A DNA stretch of 64,000 bases from Segnochrobactrum spirostomi (GTDB taxonomy: Bacteria > Pseudomonadota > Alphaproteobacteria > Rhizobiales > Segnochrobactraceae): NCBI RefSeq assembly GCF_009600605.1, contig NZ_VWNA01000001.1, positions 620,001 to 684,000 on the forward strand, read 5' to 3'. The notes beneath the pieces are model-generated. The model was not told where the DNA came from, made no database searches, and saw nothing but the letters and a program-made list of their open reading frames with translations. The position numbers and the translations under genes are program-made. Positions 1 to 8,988 of the stretch are shown here, one piece after another (position 1 is the first letter of the stretch; each line of letters opens with the position of its first letter).

Positions 1-2
1 AG

Positions 3-308
3 GCGGCCCACATCGGCGATCGCGCACGCGAGCTCAATCCCGGCATCATCATCGTGGGGCGTGCGCACTCCGACGCCGAGGTGCAGCACCTCGCCGATCA
101 CGGCATCACCGACGTCATCATGGGGGAGCGCGAGATCGCGCAAGGCATGCTCGACATCGTGGGGACGCACGAGGCCGAGAAGAAGGCCGGCGAACCGCGA
201 CCTGACGAACCGGGATCTGCCGAACCCACCGCGTCGGTGAATGAGGAGCCGGAGCCTCGCGAGGCGACCGGCGCCCCGGACCAAGCACCACCGGTCTCGG
301 CCGCCTGA
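3..308 (+). CDS. CPA2-type monovalent cation:proton antiporter, C-terminal fragment
   Basis: Only the last 101 codons lie in the window; the gene enters from the left edge in the frame starting at base 3 and stops with TGA at 306-308. The visible text 'NPGIIIVGRAHSDAEVQHL' followed by 'DVIMGEREIAQGML' is the end of a TrkA-N/RCK nucleotide-binding domain as found at the C-terminus of YbaL/KefB-like potassium/proton antiporters. That cytosolic domain gates an inner-membrane transporter. The last ~45 residues are a Glu/Pro/Ala-rich tail without a recognisable domain. A GTG at 54 is an internal codon, not a start. The family is assigned from the C-terminus alone. Confidence 0.75.
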   Translation, partial: AAHIGDRARELNPGIIIVGRAHSDAEVQHLADHGITDVIMGEREIAQGMLDIVGTHEAEKKAGEPRPDEPGSAEPTASVNEEPEPREATGAPDQAPPVSAA

Positions 309-312
309 GCAG

Positions 313-341
313 CCGTTGGGCCGGCAATGCCGGCCCAACGG
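313..341. terminator. Bidirectional hairpin terminator between the antiporter and glgA
   Basis: A perfect 13-bp inverted repeat CCGTTGGGCCGGC / GCCGGCCCAACGG encloses a 3-base AAT loop. It sits 4 bases after the antiporter stop and 12 bases beyond the glgA stop on the other strand, so it can serve both convergent genes. There is no strong T tract on either side. Confidence 0.7.
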
Positions 342-353
342 GATGACGGCGGA

Positions 354-1889
354 TCAGCCGACCAGCTTCAGCCGGCCGCGCCCGAACAAGCCACGGTTCG
401 TGCTCGCCCGCGACACCGGCGCCACCACCCGCGCCGACAGGGTCTGCCCGGCCTCCGCGGCCTGGGCGGCAACCGGCGGCAATCCCCGGCTGGCGCGGTA
501 GATGTTCTCGTAGGCATGGGCCGAGCGGCCCCAACCGAAATCCTGCGCCGCCGCTTCCGCGCGCATCGCCCGCAGGCGAGGCGCATCCGCATAGGTTTCG
601 AAGGCCCGCTCCAGCGCGCCGCGGAAGTCGGTCCGGGAGAACCGGCGGAACAGGAAGCCGGTCACGCCGTCCCGGACGGTGTCGTTGAGGCCGCCCGTCG
701 CATGGGCGATCGGCAACGAGCCGCAGGTCTGGGCATACATCTGGCTGAGGCCGCACGGCTCGAAGCGCGACGGCATCAGAAGGAAATCGCTGCCGGCGGT
801 GATGCGGGCGGCGAGCGGCTCGGCATAGCCAATGAGCGTACCGACCGAGCCCGGATAGCGCTTGGAGAGCCCGAGCATGCCCCGCTCGAGGTCGGGATCG
901 CCCATGCCGATCGCCGCGATCTGGCCGCCGCGGCGCACGATCTCGCCGGCGAGATCAATGACGAGATCGATGCCCTTCTGCGGCACGAGGCGCGACAGCA
1001 TGCCGAACAAGGGACCGCGGCTCGGCGCGAGGCAGAGGCTCGTGCGCACGAAGCGGGCCTGGGCACGGCGCGCCGCCTCCCGGGCGCTGCTGCGCTCCGG
1101 CAGGCGCACGCCGTCACGAATGCCCCATTGCTCGTCGATGCCGTTGACGATGCCGTCGAGCCGTCCGGCGTCGGCGATGCCGGCGAGAAGGCCGTGCAGA
1201 CCGCAGCCGAGGGCCTCCGTCGTGATCTCGCGGGCATAGGTCGGGCTGACCGTCGTCACCCGGTCGGCATAGAACAGGCCCGCCTTGAGAAACGAGATCT
1301 GATCGTGGAACTCGACGCCCTCCATCGCGAAGGCGTAGTCGGGCACGCCGAGGGGGCCCAGGCGCTCCTTCGGAAAGATGCCCTGATGGGCGAGGTTGTG
1401 GACGGTCAGGACCGTCGAGACCGGAGCCTGGGTCCATCGCGTGTAGGCGAGCGCGAACGAGGCCGGCCAATCGTGCGCGTGCACGGTCTCCGGCTGCCAG
1501 CCGGGGAGCACGCCGCCGGCAATCTGCGCGGCGGCGAGACCGAGGCGCGCGAAGCGGACGTCGTTGTCCTCGAAATCACGGCCGTGGGCGTCGACATAGG
1601 AGGTGCCGGGGCGCTCGTAGAGCTCCGGACAGATGAGCACGAAGACCCCCTGCCCGTCGTCGAGCAGCGTGTAGCCGAGTTGGGCCGCCGGCACATCCGA
1701 CAGACCGGGAAGCTGCGCCACGATCTCGATCGGTCCGATCTTGGCGAGCACCCCCGGATAAGCCGGCATCAACACGCGGATATCGAGCCCCCGCGCGCGC
1801 AGCGCGCGCGGCAGGCTCGCGGACACGTCGCCGAGCCCTCCCGCCTTCGAGAAGCCCGCCATCTCGCTCGTGACGAACAGAACACGCAT
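354..1889 (-). CDS. glgA: Glycogen (starch) synthase GlgA
   Basis: 511-residue GT5 glycosyltransferase that adds glucose from ADP-glucose to the growing alpha-1,4-glucan in the cytoplasm. The N-terminus 'MRVLFVTSEMAGFSKAGGL' carries the ADP-glucose-binding loop in the variant form KAGGL instead of KTGGL. 'VHAHDW', 'VLTVHN' and the C-terminal 'MPSRFEPCGLSQMYA' with 'ATGGLNDTV' are the other family signatures. The linker after 'GIVNGID' is shorter than in enterobacterial GlgA. The start is the ATG at 1889, where homology begins; an upstream in-frame GTG at 2060 would add 57 unrelated residues. No other glg gene is in the window, so it may be unlinked from glgBCP. The shine-dalgarno sequence is weak. 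Confidence 0.93.
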   Translation of the reverse strand: MRVLFVTSEMAGFSKAGGLGDVSASLPRALRARGLDIRVLMPAYPGVLAKIGPIEIVAQLPGLSDVPAAQLGYTLLDDGQGVFVLICPELYERPGTSYVDAHGRDFEDNDVRFARLGLAAAQIAGGVLPGWQPETVHAHDWPASFALAYTRWTQAPVSTVLTVHNLAHQGIFPKERLGPLGVPDYAFAMEGVEFHDQISFLKAGLFYADRVTTVSPTYAREITTEALGCGLHGLLAGIADAGRLDGIVNGIDEQWGIRDGVRLPERSSAREAARRAQARFVRTSLCLAPSRGPLFGMLSRLVPQKGIDLVIDLAGEIVRRGGQIAAIGMGDPDLERGMLGLSKRYPGSVGTLIGYAEPLAARITAGSDFLLMPSRFEPCGLSQMYAQTCGSLPIAHATGGLNDTVRDGVTGFLFRRFSRTDFRGALERAFETYADAPRLRAMRAEAAAQDFGWGRSAHAYENIYRASRGLPPVAAQAAEAGQTLSARVVAPVSRASTNRGLFGRGRLKLVG

Positions 1890-2307
1890 GGAACACCAAT
1901 GTGGAGACGCGGCACGCGACGGGCAGATCGCGACGATAGCCGTCGCAGATCGCAGCCTTGCGACACCGCCACCGAAAAAGAACCGCCCGCGGACAGACGG
2001 AAAAACGCTTGTCGGTACAGACGGTTCCACCACCCTGCGCGTCGCGCGGACGCGACGCACGAGAGGCGAACGAATTCATCCCTCCGCCGGAAGACCGACG
2101 AAGACCACGCGCTGTCGAATTTGGAGAGCGAAAGCCTTATGGGAGATATGGCTACGCTTGGGGTTAGTAAAAACCTGGATCTCGCCGCGGGCCAGTCACA
2201 TATCCGAGATGAGCAAATGGAGCTGAGCGCAGACACGCATCACGCATCCAGCGCCATATCATCAACGTCCCCGCGGACGAGGACGCGAAGTGCAAGCAAA
2301 GGGGCGC
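1890..2307. other. Intergenic region upstream of glgA
   Basis: About 420 bases between the glgA start and the hairpin after the DUF3309 gene. The 2130-2260 part is less GC-rich than its surroundings, as expected for a promoter zone of the leftward glgA. I see no gene, RNA fold or repeat that I can support; short reading frames here have no coding character. Confidence 0.4.
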
Positions 2308-2334
2308 GCCCTCCCCCGCGCAGCGGAGGAGGGC
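2308..2334 (-). terminator. Possible terminator of the DUF3309 gene
   Basis: On the minus strand GCCCTCCTCCGC and GCGGGGGAGGGC form a 12-bp stem with one G-U pair around a 3-base loop, 6 bases after the DUF3309 stop. The following sequence (GCGCCCCTTTGC) has only a weak T run. Confidence 0.45.
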
Positions 2335-2340
2335 TACGCG

Positions 2341-2499
2341 TCAGATCCGCCCCATGAGGGCGAGAATGATCAGGATGATCAGCACCAGACCGACAATGCC
2401 GCCCGGCCCGTATCCCCATCCGCTGCTGTAAGGCCACGTCGGCAAGGCGCCGATGAGAAGCAGAATGAGGATGATGATGATAATCGTCGTTAAGGTCAT
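2341..2499 (-). CDS. DUF3309 family small membrane protein
   Basis: 52-residue, very hydrophobic protein. Two membrane segments (residues ~4-18 and ~33-50) flank a conserved loop 'GALPTWPYSSGWGYGPGG', which is the hallmark of DUF3309 micro-proteins common in alpha- and betaproteobacteria. The function of the family is unknown; members are often linked to stress. I place the start at the ATG at 2499, preceded by GGGGAGA eight bases upstream. Longer in-frame starts to 2664 add Arg-rich sequence without homology. A near-match to an EcfG-type promoter lies ~45 bases upstream, which fits a general-stress gene. Confidence 0.85.
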   Translation of the reverse strand: MTLTTIIIIILILLLIGALPTWPYSSGWGYGPGGIVGLVLIILIILALMGRI

Positions 2500-2541
2500 C
2501 GAAGATCTCCCCGGCCGCTTACGAAGTTCAGCCGGGAGAGC

Positions 2542-2566
2542 AATGGCGACGGCGCCCATTCGTTCC
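2542..2566 (-). promoter_or_regulatory. Near-match to an EcfG general-stress promoter
   Basis: On the minus strand GGAAC is followed after 16 bases by CATT, against the alphaproteobacterial EcfG consensus GGAAC-N16/17-CGTT (one mismatch in the -10). It is 43 bases upstream of the DUF3309 ATG. One such near-match could be chance in this GC-rich DNA. Confidence 0.3.
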
Positions 2567-2708
2567 GTCCCGCCACTCATTTGACCGTGAACGCGAGAAA
2601 CGGCTCGCCCCCGGAACATGCAGCGAAGGTCGGCCCCTCTCGCGAACCGGAGCTTGTTTGCCACTCGCGAGTTCGGTTACCGTGACCGTCAACAGAGGAA
2701 GAACCGCC

Positions 2709-2963
2709 ATGCTCACGCTCTCTGCCGAGACCGAGGCTTTGGTGAAGGCTCGGGCCGCGGTCGCGGGGAAGACTCCCGATGCGCTGGTGCGCGAGGCCAT
2801 CGAGCGATATGCGTCGACATCGGATGTCGCCGGGAAGCCGGAGGTGCGCGCCGTCGACATGGAGCGCGTGAAAGAGATCAGCCGCCGAAACACTAGCTGC
2901 CCTCTTCTCGACCGCCGTAGCGCGAAAGAGATTCTCGACGAGGCCTGGACGGATCTTTCATGA
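2709..2963 (+). CDS. vapB: VapB-type antitoxin
   Basis: 84-residue protein with an N-terminal 'MLTLSAETEALVKARAAVAG' stretch followed by 'ALVREAIERY', resembling the ribbon-helix/PSK-type DNA-binding domain of short VapB antitoxins. The C-terminal half 'VDMERVKEISRR' and 'SAKEILDEAW' is the part expected to embrace the PIN toxin. The start is the ATG at 2709 after GAGGAAG at about -10; an upstream frame to 2658 is non-homologous. Its stop overlaps the toxin start by 4 bases (ATGA), so the pair is translationally coupled. Antitoxin plus toxin normally autorepress the operon. Confidence 0.8.
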   Translation: MLTLSAETEALVKARAAVAGKTPDALVREAIERYASTSDVAGKPEVRAVDMERVKEISRRNTSCPLLDRRSAKEILDEAWTDLS

Positions 2964-3355
2964 CTGTCGTGGATTCCTCCGCCCTCGTCGCGATCCTAGA
3001 GGAAGAACCCGAACATCATCATTTTGCGGAGGCACTTCGAGCAGCCTCGCGGCGCTTGGTCTCGACCATCACGTTGTACGAGACCGGCATCGTCCTGTTG
3101 CGCCGACGAGGCCTCTCTGGGCTCGCCGCTCTGCACGAACTCGCTGACGCCTTGCATCTCGAAGTCGTACCGTTCGATCGCAGCCAGAGCGAAACCGCGA
3201 TTGCAGCCTATGCCCGCTTCGGCAAGCGCATCAGCCCCGAGGCACGTCTCAACATGGGGGATTGCGCATCATATGCGCTCGCCATGAGCCTCGGCGCGCC
3301 GCTTCTCTACAAGGGCGAAGACTTCGTTCACACGGACGTCACCACCTGTCCATGA
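2960..3355 (+). CDS. vapC: PIN-domain toxin VapC
   Basis: 131-residue PIN-fold endoribonuclease, cytoplasmic, neutralised by the upstream VapB. The acidic metal-binding residues are visible: Asp5 in 'VVDSSALVAI', Glu41 in 'TLYETGIVL', Asp101 in 'MGDCASYALA' and Asp121 in 'YKGEDF'. Length and the ending 'KGEDFVHTDV' fit the MvpA/VapC subgroup. All catalytic positions are intact, so it should be active. VapC toxins usually cut initiator tRNA or rRNA; the target of this one cannot be read from sequence. Confidence 0.88.
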   Translation: MTVVDSSALVAILEEEPEHHHFAEALRAASRRLVSTITLYETGIVLLRRRGLSGLAALHELADALHLEVVPFDRSQSETAIAAYARFGKRISPEARLNMGDCASYALAMSLGAPLLYKGEDFVHTDVTTCP

Positions 3356-3389
3356 TCACGCGACCGTCCCGACAGACTGAGGCGTAGCG

Positions 3390-3412
3390 CCGGCGGCGCG
3401 ATAGGCCGCCGG
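3390..3412. terminator. Weak hairpin between convergent vapC and valS
   Basis: CCGGCGGC and GCCGCCGG form an 8-bp stem with a 7-base loop between the two convergent stops. It is followed on the plus strand by GCTTGTTG, only mildly T-rich. Confidence 0.35.
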
Positions 3413-3445
3413 GCTTGTTGCATCGCAGCCGAAGCGCGAGTGCCC

Positions 3446-6159
3446 TCAGACGCCTTCGAGACGGCCGAGGGCTTCGGCGACGGTCTGCCGGCGCGCCACG
3501 AGTTCGGCGCGCTTCTCGCGCTCGCCGTCGACGATCTCCTCCGGCGCGCGCTCGATGAAGCTCGGATTGCCGAGCTTGGCGTCGATGCGGACGACGTCGG
3601 CGTCGATCTTGCCGAGCTCCTTCGCAAGCCGCGCGCGCTCGGCGCCGAGATCGATCACCCCGGCGAGCGGCAGACAGACCAGCGAGCGCCCGACGACGAT
3701 CTGCGCCGAGGCCGGCGGCGCGACGGGGGCGGTCGCGATGCTCTCGATGCGGGCGAGGCGCTTGATGACCGCGTCGTGAAGACCGAGACGACGCTCGATC
3801 TCCGCATCCGGAGCGACGACGACGAGCGGCAGCAGCGCGCCCGCCGGCACGTTCATCTCGGCGCGCACGGAGCGGACCTCGGTGATGAGGGCGACGAGCC
3901 AGTTGATCTCGTCGGCCGCATCCGCCGCGGCGTCATCGATAGCCGTCGAGGGCCACGCGGCGTGGGCGAGCAGGCTCTCCCGCTTCGGTCCCGTCTCGCC
4001 GGTGCGCTGCCACAGCTCTTCGGTCACGAACGGCGCGAAGGGATGCAGCAGCGTCAGGATGCGGTCGAGCGTCCAGGCGGTCACCGCGCGGATCTCGTCC
4101 TTGGCCGGGCCGTCCTCGCCCATCAGCGTCGGCTTCGTGAGCTCCACGAACCAATCGCAGAAGGTGTTCCAGGTGAAGCGGTAGATCGCATCTGCCGCGT
4201 CGTTGAAGCGATAGGCTTCCAGCGCCTCGGTCACCGCCGCGGCGGTGCGACCGGCCTCGACGACGATCCAGCGGCCGAGCGTCGAGCGGACCGACGACGG
4301 ATCGAAGCCTTCGACCCGCACACAGCCGTTGAGCTCCGCGAAGCGGGCGGCGTTCCACAGCTTGGTGATGAAGTTGCGGTAGCCGGCGACGCGGCCGGTG
4401 GCGAGCTTGATGTCGCGGCCCTGGGCGGCCATCGCCGACAAGGTGAAGCGCAGTGCGTCGGCCCCGTACTCGCTCATCAGCTCGAGCGGGTCGATGACGT
4501 TGCCCTTCGACTTCGACATCTTCGCCCCCTTCTCGTCACGGACGAGGGCGTGGATGTAGACGGTGTGGAACGGCTCTTTGCCCATGAAGTGCAGGCCCGC
4601 CATCATCATCCGGGCAACCCAGAAGAAGATGATGTCGAAGCCGGTGACCAGCACCGAGGTCGGATAATAGCGGGCGAGCTCGGGCGTCTCGGCCGGCCAG
4701 CCGAGCGTCGAGAACGGCCACAGCGCCGAGGAGAACCACGTGTCGAGCACGTCCTCGTCGCGCACGATTTTGCTCGGCGCGCCGTAATGGGCATCCGCCG
4801 CGGCCTGCGCCTCGGCCTCGCTGCGCTCGACGAAGACAGTGCCGTCCGGGCCGTACCACGCCGGGATCTGATGGCCCCACCAGAGCTGACGCGAGATGCA
4901 CCACGGTTGGATGTTCTCCATCCAGTCGAAATAGGTCTTGTCCCAGCTCTTCGGCACGAAGGTGGTGCGCCCCTCGCGCACCGAGGCGATCGCCGGCTCG
5001 GCGAGCGTCTTCGCGTCGACATACCATTGGTCGGTGAGGAACGGCTCGATGACGACGCCGGAACGGTCGCCGTGCGGCACCGTATGGGCGTGGTCCTCGA
5101 TCTTCTCGACGAGCTCGCGCGCCTCCAGCATCTCGACGATGCGCTTGCGGGCGACGGCGCGGTCGACGCCGTGGAGTGCCATGACCTCGTCGAGATCGGC
5201 GCTCGGCACGAGGCCGGCGAGGAAGTCCTCGTTGCCGACGAGCGTCACCGCACCCTCGATGTCGAGGATCGAGATCATGCGCAGACCGTTGCGCTTGCCC
5301 ACCTCGAAGTCGTTGAAGTCGTGGGCCGGCGTGATCTTCACCGCGCCCGAGCCCGTCTCCGGGTCGGCATAGGTATCGCCGACGATCGGGATGCGGCGGC
5401 CGGTCAGCGGCAGCACGACGTTCTTGCCGATCAGGTCGCGATAGCGCTCGTCGTCCGGATGGACGGCGACGGCGGTGTCGCCGAGCATCGTCTCCGGACG
5501 GGTCGTGGCGACGATGATGACGCGGCCCGGCTCGCCCTCGATCGGGTAGCGCAGGTGCCAGAGCTTGCCCTTGACCTCGACCGGCTGGACCTCGAGGTCC
5601 GAGATCGCGGTGAGCAGCTTCGGGTCCCAATTGACGAGGCGCTTGTCCTTGTAGATCAGGCCCTGCTTATAGAGCGTGACGAACACCTCGCGCACCGCCT
5701 GCGACAGGCCCTCGTCCATGGTGAAGCGCTCGCGCGACCAATCACACGAGGCGCCGAGACGGCGAAGCTGGTTGCCGATGGTGCCGCCGGATTCCGCCTT
5801 CCAGGCCCACACCTTCTCGAGAAACTTCTCGCGGCCGAGGGCGCGACGTCCCGGCTCCTGGCGCTCCATCAGGCGACGCTCGACGACCATCTGGGTCGCG
5901 ATGCCGGCATGGTCGGTGCCCGGCTGCCACAGCACGTCGCGGCCGCGCATGCGCTCGAAGCGGATCAGGATATCCTGCAGCGTGTTGTTGAGCGCATGGC
6001 CCATGTGCAGCGATCCCGTCACGTTCGGCGGGGGATCACGATGCAATAGGGCTCGGCGTCGCCGCGCTTGCCGGCGCCGGCGCGAAACGCTCCGGCCTCA
6101 TCCCACAGGGACGCGATACGCGGCTCGACGGCGGCCGCCTCGTAGGTCTTGTCGAGCAT
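3446..6159 (-). CDS. valS: Valine--tRNA ligase ValS, with an apparent single-base frameshift near the N-terminus
   Basis: Class I aminoacyl-tRNA synthetase that charges tRNA-Val and edits Thr-tRNA-Val. After the break the frame runs 866 codons with the HIGH-type motif in 'NVTGSLHMGHAL', the KMSKS loop in 'GAKMSKSKGN', the editing domain, and the C-terminal coiled-coil arm 'LAKELGKIDADVV'. The true N-terminus starts at ATG 6159 ('MLDKTYEAAAVEPR') and reads in another frame up to 'EPYCIVIP'. There the minus strand has five Cs (plus-strand G run 6030-6034) where six are needed to continue into 'PPPNVTG'. With the missing base restored the protein is ~904 residues, the usual size. As read here only a truncated product from an internal ATG at 6046 is possible, lacking ~37 residues. 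valS is essential, so a homopolymer sequencing error is the likeliest cause. Confidence 0.93.
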
Positions 6160-6378
6160 GGTGAAGTCTGCTGCGCTCTCGAAACGATCGGACAGGCGGC
6201 CGGCCGGGGCCGGCGCGCGAGCGCCCTTTAGAGAGCGTGGAGGCGGTGCGAGTCAACTCGCCTACGCCATCTGCTGCAGGATCGTTCGGGGGAATGATCC
6301 CGAGGGTGACGAGAACGGCATGATCGGTGGCACGCCACCGTCCGACAGGGCCTGCGCCGGCCCGTCGGCTGCCGGGCG

Positions 6379-6972
6379 TCAGCGCCGGCTGCGCGCGATC
6401 CGCTCGATCTCCTGGCGCACCAGGTCCTCGACGAGGCCCGGCAGGTTCTGATCAAGCCAGCTCTTCAGCATCGGGCGCAGGATGTCGGCGACCAACTCTT
6501 CGACACTGCGCGGCGTCTGCGCCGAGACCGTGCGGGAGAGCGCATCGAAGGCGTGGCCGACCGACGCGCCCGCCCGGTCCGACAGGAGCCCTTCGTCGCG
6601 CGGCGGCGCGCTCACGGCCCCACGCGCCGGCGCCGGGCCGGAGGAGAGACCGGCGCTCGACGCACGATGGGACGGCGCCGCCGTGTGGGACGGGGCATGA
6701 GCCTGCCCGGCATATCCGCCGAGTGGGGACCGCGCCGCAGGCGCGTTGGCAAAGCGATCGACATAGCCGAGAACGGGCGTGCCGATCTCATCACCGTCGA
6801 CGAGCGCGACGTCCTCGTCGCCAGCGCCGAAGCGATCGACGAAATCGCGCGCTGCGGCAGCCGGCCGGCTCTGGCCGTTCTCGAGCGCATCGACGCCATC
6901 CGTGATCATGCGCTGGATCGTGGAGAGGATGTCCTCGAGCGTCTGATCACGGGCCGCATTCGCTGGCGGCAT
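6379..6972 (-). CDS. popZ: PopZ-like polar organising protein (DUF2497)
   Basis: 197-residue protein of the alphaproteobacterial PopZ family, which self-assembles at cell poles and anchors ParB-parS complexes and polar factors. Architecture is typical: a short N-terminal helix 'LEDILSTIQRMI' (residues ~13-24), a long low-complexity Pro/Ala/Ser/Asp-rich linker, and a C-terminal helical oligomerisation block 'LVADILRPMLKSWLDQNLP' with 'LVEDLVRQEIERIA'. The start is the ATG at 6972, preceded by GGAGGG six bases upstream; the 53 upstream codons in frame are non-homologous. It sits between tolC and valS, all leftward, an arrangement conserved in Hyphomicrobiales. Confidence 0.9.
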   Translation of the reverse strand: MPPANAARDQTLEDILSTIQRMITDGVDALENGQSRPAAAARDFVDRFGAGDEDVALVDGDEIGTPVLGYVDRFANAPAARSPLGGYAGQAHAPSHTAAPSHRASSAGLSSGPAPARGAVSAPPRDEGLLSDRAGASVGHAFDALSRTVSAQTPRSVEELVADILRPMLKSWLDQNLPGLVEDLVRQEIERIARSRR

Positions 6973-7180
6973 GAGGCACCCTCCGCGTCTCCGCCCATCG
7001 AGGGCGGCCGGGACCGACAGATCCGAGCGATCACCCTCCCCCGCGGATCCACCGAGAGGATAGGGCTCAAGGCGCAAAGTGTACGCCCGGCCAACGCATC
7101 GCAAGCGATGGCGAGGTCGACGGGGCCACAATTCACAAGGAAACGGCGCCCGCCTTCACGCCCTCAGGAGAACGTCCGGC

Positions 7181-8572
7181 TCAGCGGCCGTCCGGCGTGG
7201 TCAGGCCGTACCACTTGTCGCGGACCTGCTTGTAGTGGGAGACCGGGTCGTAGACGCGGACCGGCAAGGCGAGCGAAACGGCATCGAGCCGGCCCGTGGC
7301 CGCGACGAGTTGATAGAGCGCGATCGCCTGCTGGAACGTCGCCTGGACGAGGGTCGTCTGCGCCTGGACGAGGTCGCTCTGCTGCTGGAGCACGTCGAGG
7401 GTGGTCGCCTGACCGACCTTCTGCTCGTCGACGACGCCGTTCAAGGCGAGCTGGTTGGCGCTCACCGAGGACTTGGCGGCGCGGATCGACGCCTCGGACG
7501 CCTGGAGGTTGCCCCACGCGGCGACGACATTCTGTCGGACCTGATCGCGGTAAAGGTCGATCTGGATCTGGGCGTAGCCGAGCTGCTCCTTGGCCTGCCG
7601 GACCTGCGAGGACACGAGGCCGCCGGTATAGAACGGCATGTTCATCGTCACGCCGGCGGTGGCGCTGGTCTGCGACCGCTGGCCGCTGCTGTCCTGGTTG
7701 CCGTAGGCCCAGTTATAGCCCTGCTGCACGCCGGCCTGGAGGTTGACGGTCGGCAGCGTACCGCCTTCGATCACCTTGACGTTGAAGGCGGCGACGTCGG
7801 CGTTGTAGGCGGCCGCCTGGATCGCCGGATGCTTCTCCTGGGCCGCCGTCAGCGCGACGTCGAGCGAGCGCGGCCGGAGCTTGGCGCCGAGCGGCTGCTG
7901 CTTCAAGTTCTTGGCGTCGAGGCCGGTCACCTGACGGAAGGTCGCCTGGGCCGACATCAGATTCGCCTGGGCGGCGTTGACGTTCGCCTGCGCCTGGGCG
8001 GCACTCGCCTGCGCCTGGGCAACATCGGTGGTCGTACCCTCGCCGACCTTGAAGCGCTCCTCGTTCACTTTCACCTGCTGGGTGAGGAAGTCGAGGTTGC
8101 TCTTCTGGAGCTGCACCAACGCCTGCTGCTGGATGACATTCATGAACGCCGACACGGCGTTCTGCAGCACGGTCTGCTCTGTATCGCGGAGCTGCTCGCG
8201 CTGGGCGAGCACGTTCGATTCGGCCTGACGCACGCCGTTGGTGGTCTGGTAGCCTCGGAATAGCGGCTGGGTAAGCTGGAGACCCATGGTGAGCGGGACG
8301 GCATAACCTTGGGCCTGCGATCCCTGCGAGCTGCCGTAGAAGCCCGCGCTATAGGACGCCTGCCCCTGGACCTGCACGGTGCCCGAAACGGACGGCCGAT
8401 AATTCGCCATCGCCTGGGGAACGCCTTCGTCGGTCGCCCGCGTCTGAGCCCGCGCCGAATTGAGCTGCGGGTTGGTATTGTAGGTCGAAACTAGGGCTTC
8501 CGTCAGCGTCTGGGCCGACGCCGGATGCGCCACCACGACGAGAGCGGACGCGGCGAAAAGCCATCTGATCAT
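7181..8572 (-). CDS. tolC: TolC family outer membrane efflux/secretion protein
   Basis: 463-residue outer-membrane channel subunit; trimers form the exit duct for type I secretion and RND pumps. The N-terminal signal peptide 'MIRWLFAASALVVVAHPASA' ends in an AxA cleavage site. Two homologous halves of long alpha-helical repeats are rich in Gln/Ala/Asn, for example 'AQAQASAAQAQANVNAAQAN', which is typical of the coiled-coil barrel. The start is the ATG at 8572 with GGAGGG upstream. It has its own terminator-separated upstream region, so it is probably expressed from its own promoter rather than from the pcm-like gene. Confidence 0.92.
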   Translation of the reverse strand: MIRWLFAASALVVVAHPASAQTLTEALVSTYNTNPQLNSARAQTRATDEGVPQAMANYRPSVSGTVQVQGQASYSAGFYGSSQGSQAQGYAVPLTMGLQLTQPLFRGYQTTNGVRQAESNVLAQREQLRDTEQTVLQNAVSAFMNVIQQQALVQLQKSNLDFLTQQVKVNEERFKVGEGTTTDVAQAQASAAQAQANVNAAQANLMSAQATFRQVTGLDAKNLKQQPLGAKLRPRSLDVALTAAQEKHPAIQAAAYNADVAAFNVKVIEGGTLPTVNLQAGVQQGYNWAYGNQDSSGQRSQTSATAGVTMNMPFYTGGLVSSQVRQAKEQLGYAQIQIDLYRDQVRQNVVAAWGNLQASEASIRAAKSSVSANQLALNGVVDEQKVGQATTLDVLQQQSDLVQAQTTLVQATFQQAIALYQLVAATGRLDAVSLALPVRVYDPVSHYKQVRDKWYGLTTPDGR

Positions 8573-8929
8573 GGACCCTCCATTACGACGTGCAGACGAA
8601 CGATCCATGGCAACCCTCCGAGTTCGCGCCATCGCGCGGACAGTCTGCGCCTTCAAGCCTCCCTCGAGCGAACCCGAGGCGACGCCGACGCGGAGACACA
8701 CGCCTTTACTCTACACATCCGTGGGGCCGGACCTTCGCCCCCGCGGCTCAGCAACTTAGGCCAAGCGCGAAGATAGGGCATCCCGTGAAGAGGCCGACCC
8801 TTAACGGAACGTTACCTATAGGCGGGAACGGGCCGTCCCGGAAGCCGTCGCGGGAACGGATCACGTGGAAGGTTAAGGATGCGGCCTCGATGCAACAGCG
8901 GCCCCCCGAAAGGCCTCAACGGGCTGACG
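8573..8929. other. tolC upstream region
   Basis: About 360 bases between the tolC start and the terminator of the pcm-like gene. It presumably carries the leftward tolC promoter. The segment at 8800-8830 is relatively AT-rich and contains TAACGGAACGTTACC, but I cannot assign a -10/-35 pair with confidence. No gene or RNA is seen. Confidence 0.4.
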
Positions 8930-8962
8930 AAAAAGCCCCGCCGCGGCGGCCGCGACGGGGCT
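8930..8962 (-). terminator. Rho-independent terminator of the pcm-like gene
   Basis: AGCCCCGCCGCGG and CCGCGACGGGGCT form a 13-bp stem with one mismatch and a 3-base loop. Read on the minus strand the stem is followed by a run of five Ts (A run 8930-8934). It lies 26 bases after the stop of the pcm-like gene. Confidence 0.85.
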
Positions 8963-8988
8963 CGATCGGGATCGTCGAGAGGGGTCGA

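Noticed and set aside
6030-6034. Programmed frameshift in valS
   Set aside because: There is no slippery heptamer with a downstream pseudoknot or stop arrangement known for valS, and other ValS proteins are encoded in one frame; a missing base is simpler.
3440-6049. 869-codon plus-strand open frame opposite valS
   Set aside because: It is the exact antisense of valS, is Arg/His/Asp-rich and has no recognisable domain; long antisense frames are expected from third-position GC bias.
6553-7746. 397-codon plus-strand frame across popZ and the 3' end of tolC
   Set aside because: Runs antisense through two well-supported genes and becomes an Arg/Ser/Gly run; not coding.
8800-8860. Plus-strand GGAAC sites with CGTC-like -10 as an EcfG promoter
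   Set aside because: They would transcribe antisense into the pcm-like gene, and the -10 match is incomplete.
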